This document shows, piece after piece, positions 46,532 to 55,976 of a stretch of DNA of 64,000 nt. Positions within the stretch are counted from its first letter, which is position 1. Every line of letters starts with the position of its first letter. The stretch comes from Bacteroidota bacterium. GTDB taxonomy: Bacteria > Bacteroidota > Bacteroidia > Chitinophagales > Chitinophagaceae. The position numbers and the translations under genes are program-made. Where the stretch lies: assembly GCA_005882315.1 (NCBI GenBank), contig VBAR01000001.1:507736-571735 (forward strand), read 5' to 3'. The notes under the pieces are model-generated. The model ran no database searches, had not been told where the DNA came from, and saw nothing but the letters and a program-made list of their open reading frames with translations.

Positions 46532-46693
46532 CTATAGGAAAAGAAGTTAGGTATTTTAAAAGCAGGTATGCTGGCTGATTTTGTTGTACTGAGTAAAAAC
46601 TTATTTGAAATACTTCCAGAAAAAATAAAAGAGGTAAAAATTACCCGCACTTTCGTGAATGGAAAAGAAGTCTATAATTTACCCAATAGATAA
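46532..46693 (+). pseudogene. Remnant of a YtcJ-like amidohydrolase C-terminus
   Basis: The frame 46538-46693 reads EKKLGILKAGMLADFVVLS, then LFEILPEKIKEV, then TFVNGKEV and a stop TAA at 46691-46693. This is the usual end of amidohydrolases of the imidazolonepropionase/YtcJ type (GxLxxGxxADFVVL, then R-V-xG). A TAG (46535-46537) interrupts this frame. Just upstream, YAGYRK at 46524-46541 continues the family pattern in another frame, so there is a frameshift as well. About 50 residues remain of a usual ~550. No start or signal. Confidence 0.7.
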
Positions 46694-46883
46694 ATATTAC
46701 GTTTATACATTGTTTACAATTATTTCTTATTAAAAATAAAGTTGTTTTGCCATTGAAACCAATCTGTTAGAATCCGAACTTGCTGAGTATATACTTTTTA
46801 GCTTATCTCCACACCCTTAATTAATTCGTCCAGGAATTTCCGGCCTGATTCTGGTAACTTGATCCAACATCAAATTAATTCCT

Positions 46884-48260
46884 ATGCTAACTGTGATCAT
46901 TCCGGCTTTAAATGAGGAAAAAACAATAGCCAATGTTGTGCAGTTTTGTTTTTTATTTCCCCGTGTTTCGGAAGTAATTGTTGTTGATGATAAATCAAGT
47001 GACAATACAGTTAGCATTGCAAAAAATGCAGGAGCTAAAGTGATCATAAGCGAAACAAGAGGAAAAGGAATTTCAATGAAAGAGGGAATTCAACATTCAA
47101 ATAATGAACTGATAATTTTCCTGGACGCTGATATTGATCCATATTCCGACGGAACTATTACAAATCTTGTCCAGCCACTGATTGATGATGAAGCAGATTT
47201 TGTAAAAGGTGCATTTGCAAGAAATGCGGGTCGTGTAACCGAACTGGTTGCAAAACCATTGCTGAATATTTTATTTCCCGGTCTTGCTCATTTCTCACAA
47301 CCACTTAGCGGTATGATTGCCGGAAAAAAATCCTATTTCAACAAGATAGAATTCTTTAATGATTATGGCGTTGATATTGGGATATTGATTGATATGTACC
47401 TGATGAAGGCAAGAGTAAAAGAAGTGAATATTGGTTATATCGAAAACAAAAGCAAACCCTGGGAAGCTTTAGGTAAAATGAGTAAGGAGGTTTCCCGAGC
47501 TATTATTAGTAAAGCTCAGGGTGAACCTACATCGGGTCTTACGGAAGAAGATGTTATTTCATTGGAGGCGATTAACCGGGAGATGAATAATGTATTGAAA
47601 GAAGAATTATCAGGTTTTCATAAAATGGCCATTTTCGATATGGATGATACAATTCTCGAAGGCCGCTTCATCCATGAATGCGCAAAAGAGTTTCGTTTTT
47701 TTCCGCAGCTTGAAGATATGAGAGAAACAGAAAATGATCCCATCATCCTTACAAAAAGGATAGGGTTAATGTTGCGGGGCCGGACAATGGATGATTTGCT
47801 GAATGTAGTTAGCAATATGAAAATGATCAGTGATATAAAAACCGTAGTGAAAGAACTTAAACAGAAAAACTATATCGTGGGGATTATTAGCAGCAGTTAT
47901 ACCCTGATAACGAATTATGTAAAACAAAATATAGGGGCCGACTTCTCTCTGGCTTACAATTTGGAGTTTAAAGAGGGACGTACAACCGGTGAAGTGAATG
48001 TCCCGTCATATTTTTTTGGCTCACCGGAAAGTCTGTGCGGTCACTCGGTATGTAAAACAAATGCGCTGCAATATGCTTGTGAAAAATATAATGTGCTACC
48101 AAAGAATTGCCTGGTCATAGGCGATAGCAAAGAAGACCGTTGCATGATAGCTCATGCGGGAAAAGGAGTTGCTTTTTGTACGGAAGATGAATTACTGGAA
48201 AAAGTCGCTGTTCGATCCATCAAAGAAAAAAGTTTTGAGTCATTGCTTGCAATGGCCTGA
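46884..48260 (+). CDS. Fusion: GpgS-like glycosyltransferase and HAD-IB phosphatase
   Basis: 458 residues. N-terminal part (about 1-215) is a GT2/GT81 fold: IIPALNEEKTIANVV, EVIVVDDKSSD, LDADID (D81-A-D83) and GRVTELVAKPLLNILFPGLA (from residue 116), the strong signature of glucosyl-3-phosphoglycerate synthase. After a linker the second part (248-455) is a HAD phosphatase with DMDDT (D252, D254), SSSYT and GDSKED (D414). Together they could make glucosylglycerate from NDP-glucose and 3-phosphoglycerate in two steps. Mannosyl-phosphoglycerate synthase/phosphatase fusions are known. The universal stress gene follows 39 bases later. Sugar donor is not proven. Confidence 0.8.
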   Translation: MLTVIIPALNEEKTIANVVQFCFLFPRVSEVIVVDDKSSDNTVSIAKNAGAKVIISETRGKGISMKEGIQHSNNELIIFLDADIDPYSDGTITNLVQPLIDDEADFVKGAFARNAGRVTELVAKPLLNILFPGLAHFSQPLSGMIAGKKSYFNKIEFFNDYGVDIGILIDMYLMKARVKEVNIGYIENKSKPWEALGKMSKEVSRAIISKAQGEPTSGLTEEDVISLEAINREMNNVLKEELSGFHKMAIFDMDDTILEGRFIHECAKEFRFFPQLEDMRETENDPIILTKRIGLMLRGRTMDDLLNVVSNMKMISDIKTVVKELKQKNYIVGIISSSYTLITNYVKQNIGADFSLAYNLEFKEGRTTGEVNVPSYFFGSPESLCGHSVCKTNALQYACEKYNVLPKNCLVIGDSKEDRCMIAHAGKGVAFCTEDELLEKVAVRSIKEKSFESLLAMA

Positions 48261-48299
48261 AAAACTAAAATCGATTGTTTATACTAAAAACTACAGCCT

Positions 48300-49154
48300 A
48301 TGGCAACCCGATTTTTTAACATCCTTGTTCCGGTTGATTTTACCGGAAAAAGCAAATGGGCAATTGCGAAAGCAATTGAACTGGCCAATAATCTAGAATG
48401 CAATATTCATTTAGTGAATGTTGTACACCGCAATATTTTTCCAGGCGTACCTGTTGACGCCAGTTCAATGACACCTTATGATTCCCATAATGCACGACTC
48501 AACAGTTATGACAGGCTGAAAGAGCTAGCTTCTTTTTACAGTTCGCAACTTTGTTGTAAGGGTAAAATAGAAATCAGTGTACTCGAAGGACAACCGGGAA
48601 AAGAATTATCAGAATATATCACCCGTTATAATATGGATATGGTAGTAATCGGTTTACCAAAATTCAATTTGCTGCAACGAATAATCTCTTCTGTTTCTAT
48701 CAGTAGGCTGGCTAGAAAAACAAATGTACCTGTACTGGCCGTTCGCTCAGGCGGTTTGATCTATCATTTCAAAAAAATCATTTTGCCCTTGCATGATGAA
48801 GTGCCTGTACGACAGATCAAACTGGCTACGGCATTGGCCCGTACGTTCAAATCAACGATCTACATGATCACACTTCGTAAGGAAGAAAATATGCCGGAAA
48901 AAATAATTAATGAGGCTTTGGAAATGGTGCAAAGCATTTCAACGATCCCTGTCCAGGGCATTATACTCGAAGGAAAAAACCTGGCAAAGACAACACTGGA
49001 TTTTGCCAAACGCATTAATGGTGATCTTATCATGATCAATCCACTAAAAGAATTTGATTTACCGGGTTGGTGGAACAAGATCACTAAAAAACCACTTTCA
49101 TATGGCTCCCGGTTTCCTGTGATAACGATGAATCAAAAAGTGCAGGAGCCATAA
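48300..49154 (+). CDS. Universal stress protein, two Usp domains
   Basis: 284 residues. First Usp domain about 1-145 (FFNILVPVDFTGKSKWAIAK and DMVVIGLPK, then VPVLAVR), second about 155-284 (KKIILPLHDE, GDLIMINPL, FPVITMN). The usual ATP-binding GxxGS segment is partly degenerate in both. Tandem Usp proteins sense stress states, including osmotic shock. Directly downstream of the GpgS-HAD fusion, so likely co-transcribed with it. Confidence 0.85.
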   Translation: MATRFFNILVPVDFTGKSKWAIAKAIELANNLECNIHLVNVVHRNIFPGVPVDASSMTPYDSHNARLNSYDRLKELASFYSSQLCCKGKIEISVLEGQPGKELSEYITRYNMDMVVIGLPKFNLLQRIISSVSISRLARKTNVPVLAVRSGGLIYHFKKIILPLHDEVPVRQIKLATALARTFKSTIYMITLRKEENMPEKIINEALEMVQSISTIPVQGIILEGKNLAKTTLDFAKRINGDLIMINPLKEFDLPGWWNKITKKPLSYGSRFPVITMNQKVQEP

Positions 49155-49187
49155 AAAAGAAGCAGGACAATTATCCTGCTTCTTTTT
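49154..49187. terminator. Bidirectional terminator between Usp and lipid kinase
   Basis: Perfect 14-bp stem (49154-49167 with 49174-49187) with a 6-base loop; A and T runs on both sides, so it works for the convergent genes on both strands. Confidence 0.85.
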
Positions 49188-50043
49188 AATATCTAAACAA
49201 CAACTTACCTTCTAACATTTCAATCTTCAAACTATCCGCATCGTAATATTCTCCGTCGAGATGATATTGAATGGGAGAATCGGAAAGAACAACAATTTCC
49301 TTGGTCTTGAAATAATTGATGAAAGACAGGTTTAAGTGTTTCCCCTTTTCGATCTTTGGCAGATTAAGGAGCCGCTGCAAAGGAGTTAATGCATCTGCGA
49401 TCACAACATCAAACAATCCATCATCTGCTTTAGCTTCGGGTGCAACATGAAAACCTCCACCGGCCCGTCGGCCATTGTTTATGTCAACCAATAATTTTCT
49501 TCCCGTCAGATTTTGTTCAGCAGATTGTATAGTGTAGTTTTTTGAATGATAGCTGAGAATTTTTTTCAGGATCATAATAAGAAAAGATGTTTTCCCTAAT
49601 CGTTTTTTCTTTCCTTTTAATGCTTTAGCAACCGCAGCCTCAAACCCGATACCAACATCATTGATAAAATACCGTTCATTGCATTTACCAATATCAATGG
49701 GTTTAGGAGTAGCAGTTAATGCAAGCCCCAGTTGTTCATCAAATGATCTGTCACCATACAACATAAAGTGAAAATCATTCCCCGTACCGCCATTAAAAAT
49801 TACCAGTGGCAATCTTATATCTGGGTAATGATTAATAAAATAATTCAATGTACCATCACCACCTATGATCCATACATCAGTGAAGCTATTAAAATATTCA
49901 GGCCAGTTTTCTTTGAATAATGTGTAGTTAATTTGTTTTTGAGAAAGTCCATTACCAATTTTCTCGGCCAAAATAATGGCTTTACCAGCTCCGGCAATTG
50001 AATTGCAAACAATAGCTATGTTTTTATCAGTGGTAGCAGGCAT
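49186..50043 (-). CDS. Diacylglycerol/lipid kinase family protein
   Basis: 285 residues, DagK_cat fold. Catalytic loop WIIGGDGTLNYFINH (about 58-72) and NGGTGNDFHFML, then a beta-rich C-terminal domain with RRAGGGFHVAPEAKADDGLFDVV. Phosphorylates diacylglycerol or a similar lipid at the inner membrane. Convergent with the Usp gene. Confidence 0.9.
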   Translation of the reverse strand: MPATTDKNIAIVCNSIAGAGKAIILAEKIGNGLSQKQINYTLFKENWPEYFNSFTDVWIIGGDGTLNYFINHYPDIRLPLVIFNGGTGNDFHFMLYGDRSFDEQLGLALTATPKPIDIGKCNERYFINDVGIGFEAAVAKALKGKKKRLGKTSFLIMILKKILSYHSKNYTIQSAEQNLTGRKLLVDINNGRRAGGGFHVAPEAKADDGLFDVVIADALTPLQRLLNLPKIEKGKHLNLSFINYFKTKEIVVLSDSPIQYHLDGEYYDADSLKIEMLEGKLLFRY

Positions 50044-50076
50044 GGATAAAGCTAACTATTTTGAACAAATCCTTAC

Positions 50077-51453
50077 TTACAATGTCTTCAGGTATTCTAT
50101 CACCGCTTTTCGTTCCTCATTACTAAGCTTATCACCAAAATAGTGTCCGAGATTTCCATAGCCCGGTAGTGTGGTATTATAAACTGATTTGTTCACTGCC
50201 TGTTCGTGTACAGAAAATTTCCATCCCGGGTTTTCATAATCATATTGCGGTTTATTAAAATCCCTTGACCAGTACATAGGCCTTATTGAACTATTAAGTA
50301 CCGTTTCCAATGTAGGAACAGAGCCGTTATGAAAGTACGGAGCCGTTATCCATATGCCATCCAATGGCGGAGCGATATATCCTTTGAAGGGTACCAATTG
50401 TGCGGGGTGATCACCGGTACTGAACCAACTTTTATTAAACCAATCTACAAATTGAGGATTGGAATAGTTGGCAGCCTGTAATAATGAATCAGTTTGAATA
50501 ATTGATTGGGGAATCAGCAGATTGGGATACTGCCCGTTTTCTCCATAACTCCCATGACAATGCGAACAATTATTATTGAAAATTATTCTCCCTGCTTCTG
50601 CCAATTTTATATCAACCTGTTTTGGATATTCGGGGGGTTGTAATGAATTGATATATGCTAATACATCCGGCATATGTTTATCCACTTCCGCTGATTCAGT
50701 TGTATCATTCACTGTAAGCAGGTTAGATGCCATTAAAAATCGTCCGAAATCGCCCCGGCCAAAAGCATTGTAAAACATACCATTCTTTTTTTTCAACAAC
50801 CACCATGCCGGCACATCTGATGGAATAACCTGTTCAGGAATCTCTATCTGAGGTTTTGAATTCCATTTAAATGTAACAGGATCTCTATGTGCCGCAAGTA
50901 CCGAAGCAAGGCGATCAGCTGTGTTTACACCTCTCGTTTCTGTATAAAGAAATGGGCCAATCGTTTTCCCTACTTCAAAAAAATTTTCAGAAGCTTTGTA
51001 CTTTTTCGGGTATAATGTTTTCAGCAGCTTCTCCGCTTTTTCAAGATTCTTTACATTAAGCACTTCCTGGTCGCTAAAATCAATAAATGTATTACCGAGC
51101 CCAATGTACAATTGCCCTTCAAAAACCTGCGCATGACACTGCAGGCAATTGGGTGCAATTACAATTTCACCATTAAATGCTTTTACTGCTGTATAATCAT
51201 GCGGAATGCCTTCATTCACTGAATCCCTTTTCAGGTAAACAGTCGGTTTACCCATACCCATGCGGAAAATGTTTTCAGGCACACCTGCTCTTATATAATC
51301 ACCATTGATAAGATAATGATATCCTTTTGCCGAATCACCACCAGTTCGTTGAGGACTGGGTGGCACAGGGACGGGTTCATCATTTTGTTTTATAAAAAAC
51401 CTAAATGATAAACAAGTGATAAGAATAAAACTTAAAGCAAATAGTTTTTTCAT
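50077..51453 (-). CDS. Exported di-haem cytochrome c
   Basis: 458 residues from ATG 51453 (MKKLFALSFILITCLSF signal); the frame to 51498 adds residues with no signal. Two haem motifs, CLQCH (near 115) and CSHCH (near 297), and a later SVPTLETVLNSS segment with many Trp and Tyr. The layout suggests a two-domain electron-transfer protein of the c-type peroxidase superfamily, but the MauG-type distal residues are not clear. Partner unknown. Confidence 0.85.
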   Translation of the reverse strand: MKKLFALSFILITCLSFRFFIKQNDEPVPVPPSPQRTGGDSAKGYHYLINGDYIRAGVPENIFRMGMGKPTVYLKRDSVNEGIPHDYTAVKAFNGEIVIAPNCLQCHAQVFEGQLYIGLGNTFIDFSDQEVLNVKNLEKAEKLLKTLYPKKYKASENFFEVGKTIGPFLYTETRGVNTADRLASVLAAHRDPVTFKWNSKPQIEIPEQVIPSDVPAWWLLKKKNGMFYNAFGRGDFGRFLMASNLLTVNDTTESAEVDKHMPDVLAYINSLQPPEYPKQVDIKLAEAGRIIFNNNCSHCHGSYGENGQYPNLLIPQSIIQTDSLLQAANYSNPQFVDWFNKSWFSTGDHPAQLVPFKGYIAPPLDGIWITAPYFHNGSVPTLETVLNSSIRPMYWSRDFNKPQYDYENPGWKFSVHEQAVNKSVYNTTLPGYGNLGHYFGDKLSNEERKAVIEYLKTL

Positions 51454-51577
51454 GGCCAAGAAATAGAACAATGAAATTACTTCAGATTTGGAGTGCATTC
51501 AAATTATTTTCCGGTTAAAATAAAATGCTGAAATAACAGAAAAATCAGAGATGTCAAAACGAATCTTCTTTATTCTT

Positions 51578-52663
51578 TTATGTGTGATTATGATTATTAT
51601 ACATTTTTTCAATTTCCGCCGTTACCTCCGCAACCAGGTTACCCTGGGGTGTTAAAACAGTTACTGATTTTGCATACGCTGGTATCAGGTTATAACCGGT
51701 TTGTATAGTCATTACCGGTAAAAGGACTCCGCTGGCAGCGGGCCATTTTTCTCCCGCAAATTTCAGCTCTGTTAATGTATAGTGGCCTTCGGCAACTGCG
51801 TCGGGGCTGATCATAAAAATAAAAATATCGCTGTGTCCGATTGCTGCATGTATTGCATTATTATATTCCATTCCGACCGGCAGGTTGTTCCGGTCATAAA
51901 AGACCATATATCCATTATTGGTTAATGAGTAATAAACCGACTCCGCAAACTCCCGTTGATTAGAAGCATACGAAAGAAATACGTGATACTTAATGCTTTT
52001 ATACTTTTCATCATTTTTTTTCAAGGTATAAGACAATAGATATTTTTCATAATTAGACTGATCTCTTTCATTAAGCAATTCCTGCATTACTGTTTTTGGA
52101 TCTGAAAACCTTTTTTCATATGCCACACCAAGAACCCAACTCAACAAGGCTGATAAAAAAAGAATAACGCTGGCATAGCTGATGATGAGTTGAAACGTCA
52201 CCTCTTTAATAGAGGCTTGCGTCCATACATAATTTTTACCTTCTATTCCCCCAAAACCATCATATAGTAATTGTGCATCAGAACTGATCTCGGGATTGTC
52301 AGCCCTAAATTTTTCAGCTATCGGTGTATATTGATATCCCTTGATGTATGTTCGGCGGGTTCCGTTTATATCTTCATACCGAAAAGTGCCATTGTTGTAA
52401 ATACGCTGATGAAAAAACAATGACACAAGGAACAATAAACCAAGCCCAAGGCTTACCAAGATTGATTTTTCCCTGAGTCTTTTATTCCAGGCCGTATCTG
52501 TAAGAAAGTTGCTTACCAATGCAATAACCAATGCAAGTAATGGTGTACCTGCAATATGGTACCATTTCAGTTCACCTAGTTTTAATAGTAATGAAATCGA
52601 AAATCCAAGTAACGCAAAAAACAATGTAATTACTAAAACACGGTATTTAAGAATAAAAGACAT
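51578..52663 (-). CDS. Membrane-anchored TIR domain protein
   Basis: 361 residues. Four membrane helices (about 7-28, 37-55, 68-86 and 156-182) surround one extracytoplasmic domain (87-155, with YNNGTFRYEDINGT and GIEGKNYVWTQ), which leaves the C-terminus inside. After a linker the cytosolic TIR domain runs from about 225 (YHVFLSYASNQREFAESVYY) through FYDRNNLPVGMEYNN to ISPDAV and TLTELKFA; E299 is at the position of the catalytic Glu of NAD-cleaving TIRs. The exported partner gene lies 12 bases upstream, so a signal may pass from outside to TIR. Activity and role are inferred. Confidence 0.85.
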   Translation of the reverse strand: MSFILKYRVLVITLFFALLGFSISLLLKLGELKWYHIAGTPLLALVIALVSNFLTDTAWNKRLREKSILVSLGLGLLFLVSLFFHQRIYNNGTFRYEDINGTRRTYIKGYQYTPIAEKFRADNPEISSDAQLLYDGFGGIEGKNYVWTQASIKEVTFQLIISYASVILFLSALLSWVLGVAYEKRFSDPKTVMQELLNERDQSNYEKYLLSYTLKKNDEKYKSIKYHVFLSYASNQREFAESVYYSLTNNGYMVFYDRNNLPVGMEYNNAIHAAIGHSDIFIFMISPDAVAEGHYTLTELKFAGEKWPAASGVLLPVMTIQTGYNLIPAYAKSVTVLTPQGNLVAEVTAEIEKMYNNHNHT

Positions 52664-52675
52664 AGCGGCTGTGTA

Positions 52676-54154
52676 CTATTTTAGTTTAATCAGTATATAT
52701 TTTATGTCTTTAAAATCTGAAATCAAAAAATTACTATAGGCAGGGTTTGTAAATGCTTCGCTTGTTTCAAATGTATCATATAATGGTTCTACATACTTTT
52801 TGTCCCATGTATCATATATTTCTATACCATAACGAGCTCTTGTAAGATTACCAATTGCCACATTTGCCGGACCACTACATAATTTATAAGTTTTTGTATT
52901 GCCTTTCAATGCAGGAGGGAAATAACGTACTAAATATCGTTTGGATGGATCTGCAAGGTCAGGTTTGTTTTTTGAGATCATCGTTTCACTCCAGATCAAA
53001 AAACCAAAAACACCTACTTCATCCTGATCAAAATCAGGGCCGGCATTTTTCCCGGCAGCTTCTGAGATAATTGGCATAACAAAACTAATTCCTTCTTCAT
53101 AATTGGCCGGACCAGAGTTTTGTTTCATATTATTGATCAACCTGGTGGTTGTTTCAGGGCTCTCGGTATTTTCTAATTTGCTAAAAAGCATATACCTGCT
53201 GCTTAATAAGAGGTATGAAAGATCCTCCCATAAAGCTTTAAGCTGTTCGTATTCTTTGCTTCCTATACGCCTCAATGCAAGCATCGTCTCCTGCGCTACA
53301 GCAATGCTATTAATTAACTGTATAATTTCTTCAGCTTTAAGTTTCGATGTTTTGCTTATGTGTGATTTGTAATCTTGTAAATCCATCTGCATATATTCCC
53401 GTAACTGCCGCAGTCCTCCCGCATCTACCCCATCGTATTTTATTTTATATTTTGAAATATCGTCACTTAATATCCGAATAAGTTTGTCTATCGAATCATG
53501 CAACTGATTCTGGGTATTCTTATCCTTTGTCCTGTCCGACAGAAAGACATCTTTATTCTGTCGTTTTACGTCATTACTTATACGGGGCATTTTAGGTAGT
53601 ATGACTTTATCGTTGCTCATTAAAGAATCTTTTCCACGCAAACCAGGATTTAAATAAAATAGCAAATCATACGCTGCAGGCAAGGGTAGCAGGTTAACAG
53701 ATTCCAGTTTATTTACAACAAAATCCTCTTTTGATTGCCTAACCGGGGCAGCAGGTGTGAAGTCAATTTTGAAGGCAGTATCAAGATAAATTGTCGGTAG
53801 CCTCTTTCCATATTCTTTTAAATCGTTTTTTGTAAAACTTCTTTCTCCTTTCTTAAAATCCGACATTGTTACCTGCACTTTGATATTTGAAAAAGTCTGC
53901 ATGCTGAAATAATAAATGCCATCCCTACCGGATGAGACAGTAGCTACTTTAGTATCATTTTCAGTATTGGTTATGGTGATCCTTGCACCCACTATTGGTT
54001 TTTGTGTTGCTTTTTCAAACACAGTTCCGGAATAAGACGATGAACTTCTGCTAACATCATCATAAGTCTGTTGTGAAAGACAAAAAAAAGGAACTGGTGT
54101 AAGTAATAAATAACAGACTATCCGATAACCATTAGTAGTAAAAATTGTTCTCAT
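52676..54154 (-). CDS. Exported protein with carboxypeptidase-like domain, partner of TIR gene
   Basis: 492 residues with signal peptide (VCYLLLTPVPFFCLSQ). A carboxypeptidase-regulatory-like beta domain lies at about 42-125 (SGTVFEKATQKPIVGARITI). Then LLPLPAAYDLLFYLNPGL, DKVILPKMP (a LysM-like pattern, weak), a helical middle (about 205-330) and an unrecognised C-terminal beta region (PANVAIGNLTRARYGIEIYD). No enzyme motif. Twelve bases before the TIR gene on the same strand, so they are one operon; it may sense or transmit an envelope signal. I do not know a family for its C-terminal half. Confidence 0.78.
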   Translation of the reverse strand: MRTIFTTNGYRIVCYLLLTPVPFFCLSQQTYDDVSRSSSSYSGTVFEKATQKPIVGARITITNTENDTKVATVSSGRDGIYYFSMQTFSNIKVQVTMSDFKKGERSFTKNDLKEYGKRLPTIYLDTAFKIDFTPAAPVRQSKEDFVVNKLESVNLLPLPAAYDLLFYLNPGLRGKDSLMSNDKVILPKMPRISNDVKRQNKDVFLSDRTKDKNTQNQLHDSIDKLIRILSDDISKYKIKYDGVDAGGLRQLREYMQMDLQDYKSHISKTSKLKAEEIIQLINSIAVAQETMLALRRIGSKEYEQLKALWEDLSYLLLSSRYMLFSKLENTESPETTTRLINNMKQNSGPANYEEGISFVMPIISEAAGKNAGPDFDQDEVGVFGFLIWSETMISKNKPDLADPSKRYLVRYFPPALKGNTKTYKLCSGPANVAIGNLTRARYGIEIYDTWDKKYVEPLYDTFETSEAFTNPAYSNFLISDFKDIKYILIKLK

Positions 54155-54387
54155 AAAAATGGTTTTTAATTGTTAAGAACAAAAACAGTGAGTTTTCAGA
54201 GTTTGCCGGAATATTAATGTGTAACACGGGTGGAATGACTTACAAGTTAACAAAGATTGAATCCGTTTCAATACCACTTTAAGAGTATTTTCTATTGACA
54301 GTAAGCTCTATATGCCACATTTACATGCTCAAGCCACCCGGCATCATTTTTATGCATTGTTCATGTTATCAATTTTTCTAACTAAAA

Positions 54388-54792
54388 ATGAACAACATGA
54401 ACTACAATCAGTCATGTGCCGCAAAAGGCAACTATTACGGAAACCGGCAAGGCCAGTTTATCCGATCAATGCAGCGTGCCGCTGTAAACATTTACAAAAC
54501 TGAAATCAGTTATGAAATGCTGGTGTTTGCACCCGGTCGCATCAAAGAAAACTTTCATCTTGATGTAAAGGGAAATGAGTTGAGTGTTACTTATACTCCA
54601 CCCGAAGGATTTCCAAGACCCGAATGGGTACTGCGTGAATACAGCCGCGGTGGTTTTGTAAGAACCTTTACGCTGGATGAAAGTATTGACATGACAAATA
54701 TTGCAGCTAAATACACTGATGGTGTGCTGCAAATAAGTCTGCCGATCATCGCTGGTAAAGAAAATGTGAAGAAAGAAATAGTGATCAACTAA
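54388..54792 (+). CDS. Small heat-shock protein, Hsp20/alpha-crystallin family
   Basis: 134 residues. Alpha-crystallin domain about 38-125 with KGNELSVTYTPP, RGGFVRTFTLDESIDMTNIAAKYTDGVLQISLP and the C-terminal IVIN anchor motif. The core pattern G-V-L-x-I-S-L-P is intact. Binds unfolding proteins without ATP. Start at 54388 or three codons later. No heat-shock operator recognised upstream. Confidence 0.9.
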   Translation: MNNMNYNQSCAAKGNYYGNRQGQFIRSMQRAAVNIYKTEISYEMLVFAPGRIKENFHLDVKGNELSVTYTPPEGFPRPEWVLREYSRGGFVRTFTLDESIDMTNIAAKYTDGVLQISLPIIAGKENVKKEIVIN

Positions 54793-54806
54793 GATCTGTC
54801 TTTGCA

Positions 54807-54839
54807 ATACAAACCCCGACGAATCGTCGGGGTTTGTAT
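54807..54839 (+). terminator. Perfect hairpin after Hsp20 gene, no T-run
   Basis: Sixteen-bp stem (54807-54822 with 54824-54839) around one base, so the loop is at least five bases in practice. No T-tract follows, so termination strength is uncertain. Confidence 0.55.
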
Positions 54840-54915
54840 ATTTACTAATATTATAAAAGAAGAAATAATTAGTATGTAAATTGCTACAAGCTTGCAGCCC
54901 ATTTAAAATAAACAC

Positions 54916-55851
54916 ATGAAAAGATTCCTGTTTAGCGTTGCTTCATTTCTTTTTTTCATTTCAGTGATCAGCGCAAATAAAAATTATTCTGACACCTCAA
55001 CTATTCTTGGCAAATGGGATATTACTATGAAGATCGGAGAAAGGAGTTTTCCGTCGTGGCTGGAAGTGCATCGTTCTGGTACAAAAATGCTGGTAGGTGA
55101 ATTTGTTGGCAGCGGAGGCAGTGCAAGACCCGTCTCCCGTATTTATTTCAGCGATGGTAAACTGAGTTTTTCAATTCCTCAGCAATGGGATTTGCAGGAT
55201 AGCGACCTGAAATTTGAAGCTACATTACAAGGCGATAGCCTGGTCGGTACTATCACATTACCTGATGGCAGAAAAAATAATTGTACTGCTGTAAAAGCCC
55301 CTTCTTTAAAAAGGACAGGTAATCCTGTTTGGGGGAAGTCTACTAAACTTTTTAATGGCACGGATTTAAAAGGATGGCATTCTTCAGGTAAGAATAATCA
55401 ATGGATAACTGAGAATGCTATATTAAAAAGCCCCAAGGCCGGTTCAAATCTTATTACCGATGCTGAGTTCATCGATTTTAAACTGCATGTTGAATTTCGT
55501 TTCTCTTCTGAAGGCAATAGTGGAGTGTATCTGCGTGGCCGGTATGAAGTACAGATAGCCGATTTTGAAAAAGAATCTTCAGAGAAAGTTCAGCTTGGGA
55601 GCATCTATGGTTTTATTGCTCCAAGTGAAATTATTACCAAACCCGGTGAATGGAATTCATATGACATCACGCTGGTTGGAAGAATGGTGACAGTAGTGTT
55701 GAATGGAAAAACAATTATCTGCAACCGTGAAATACCCGGAATAACCGGCGGTGCGTTAAACAGCAGAGAAGCAGCGCCTGGACCAATAATGCTGCAAGGT
55801 GATCACAATCCAATTGAGTTCAGAAATATTGTTATGACGCCGGTGAAATAG
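54916..55851 (+). CDS. DUF1080 (3-keto-disaccharide hydrolase-like) exported protein
   Basis: 311 residues, signal peptide (FSVASFLFFISVISA). The C-terminal about 180 residues are a DUF1080 lectin-like sandwich: KLFNGTDLKGWHSSG, EFRFSSEGNSGVYLRGRYEVQI and GPIMLQGDHNPIEFRNI. The N-terminal half (about 25-130) is another beta domain. DUF1080 proteins split or bind sugars; activity here is not shown. Confidence 0.85.
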   Translation: MKRFLFSVASFLFFISVISANKNYSDTSTILGKWDITMKIGERSFPSWLEVHRSGTKMLVGEFVGSGGSARPVSRIYFSDGKLSFSIPQQWDLQDSDLKFEATLQGDSLVGTITLPDGRKNNCTAVKAPSLKRTGNPVWGKSTKLFNGTDLKGWHSSGKNNQWITENAILKSPKAGSNLITDAEFIDFKLHVEFRFSSEGNSGVYLRGRYEVQIADFEKESSEKVQLGSIYGFIAPSEIITKPGEWNSYDITLVGRMVTVVLNGKTIICNREIPGITGGALNSREAAPGPIMLQGDHNPIEFRNIVMTPVK

Positions 55852-55976
55852 TAAATATTTTTTTAACGTTATTTGAAATTTCAGGCTTGTATTTAATGTC
55901 AACGGCCTTGAAAAAACAAAATTGGTTTGACTTTCTCATGTTGAGCTCTATATTAAGGTCAGCGTTTTTTATTTCA

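Larger units (their letters stand above)
46386..46883. other. Intergenic region with remnants, RRM gene to GpgS fusion
   Basis: 498 bases. Contains a terminator (46411-46434), a degraded amidohydrolase C-terminus (46532-46693) and about 190 A+T-rich bases upstream of 46884 that probably carry its promoter. No complete gene is present. Confidence 0.6.

Noticed and set aside
46795-46883. Small gene before the GpgS fusion
   Set aside because: No frame longer than about 20 codons with a start and a ribosome site.
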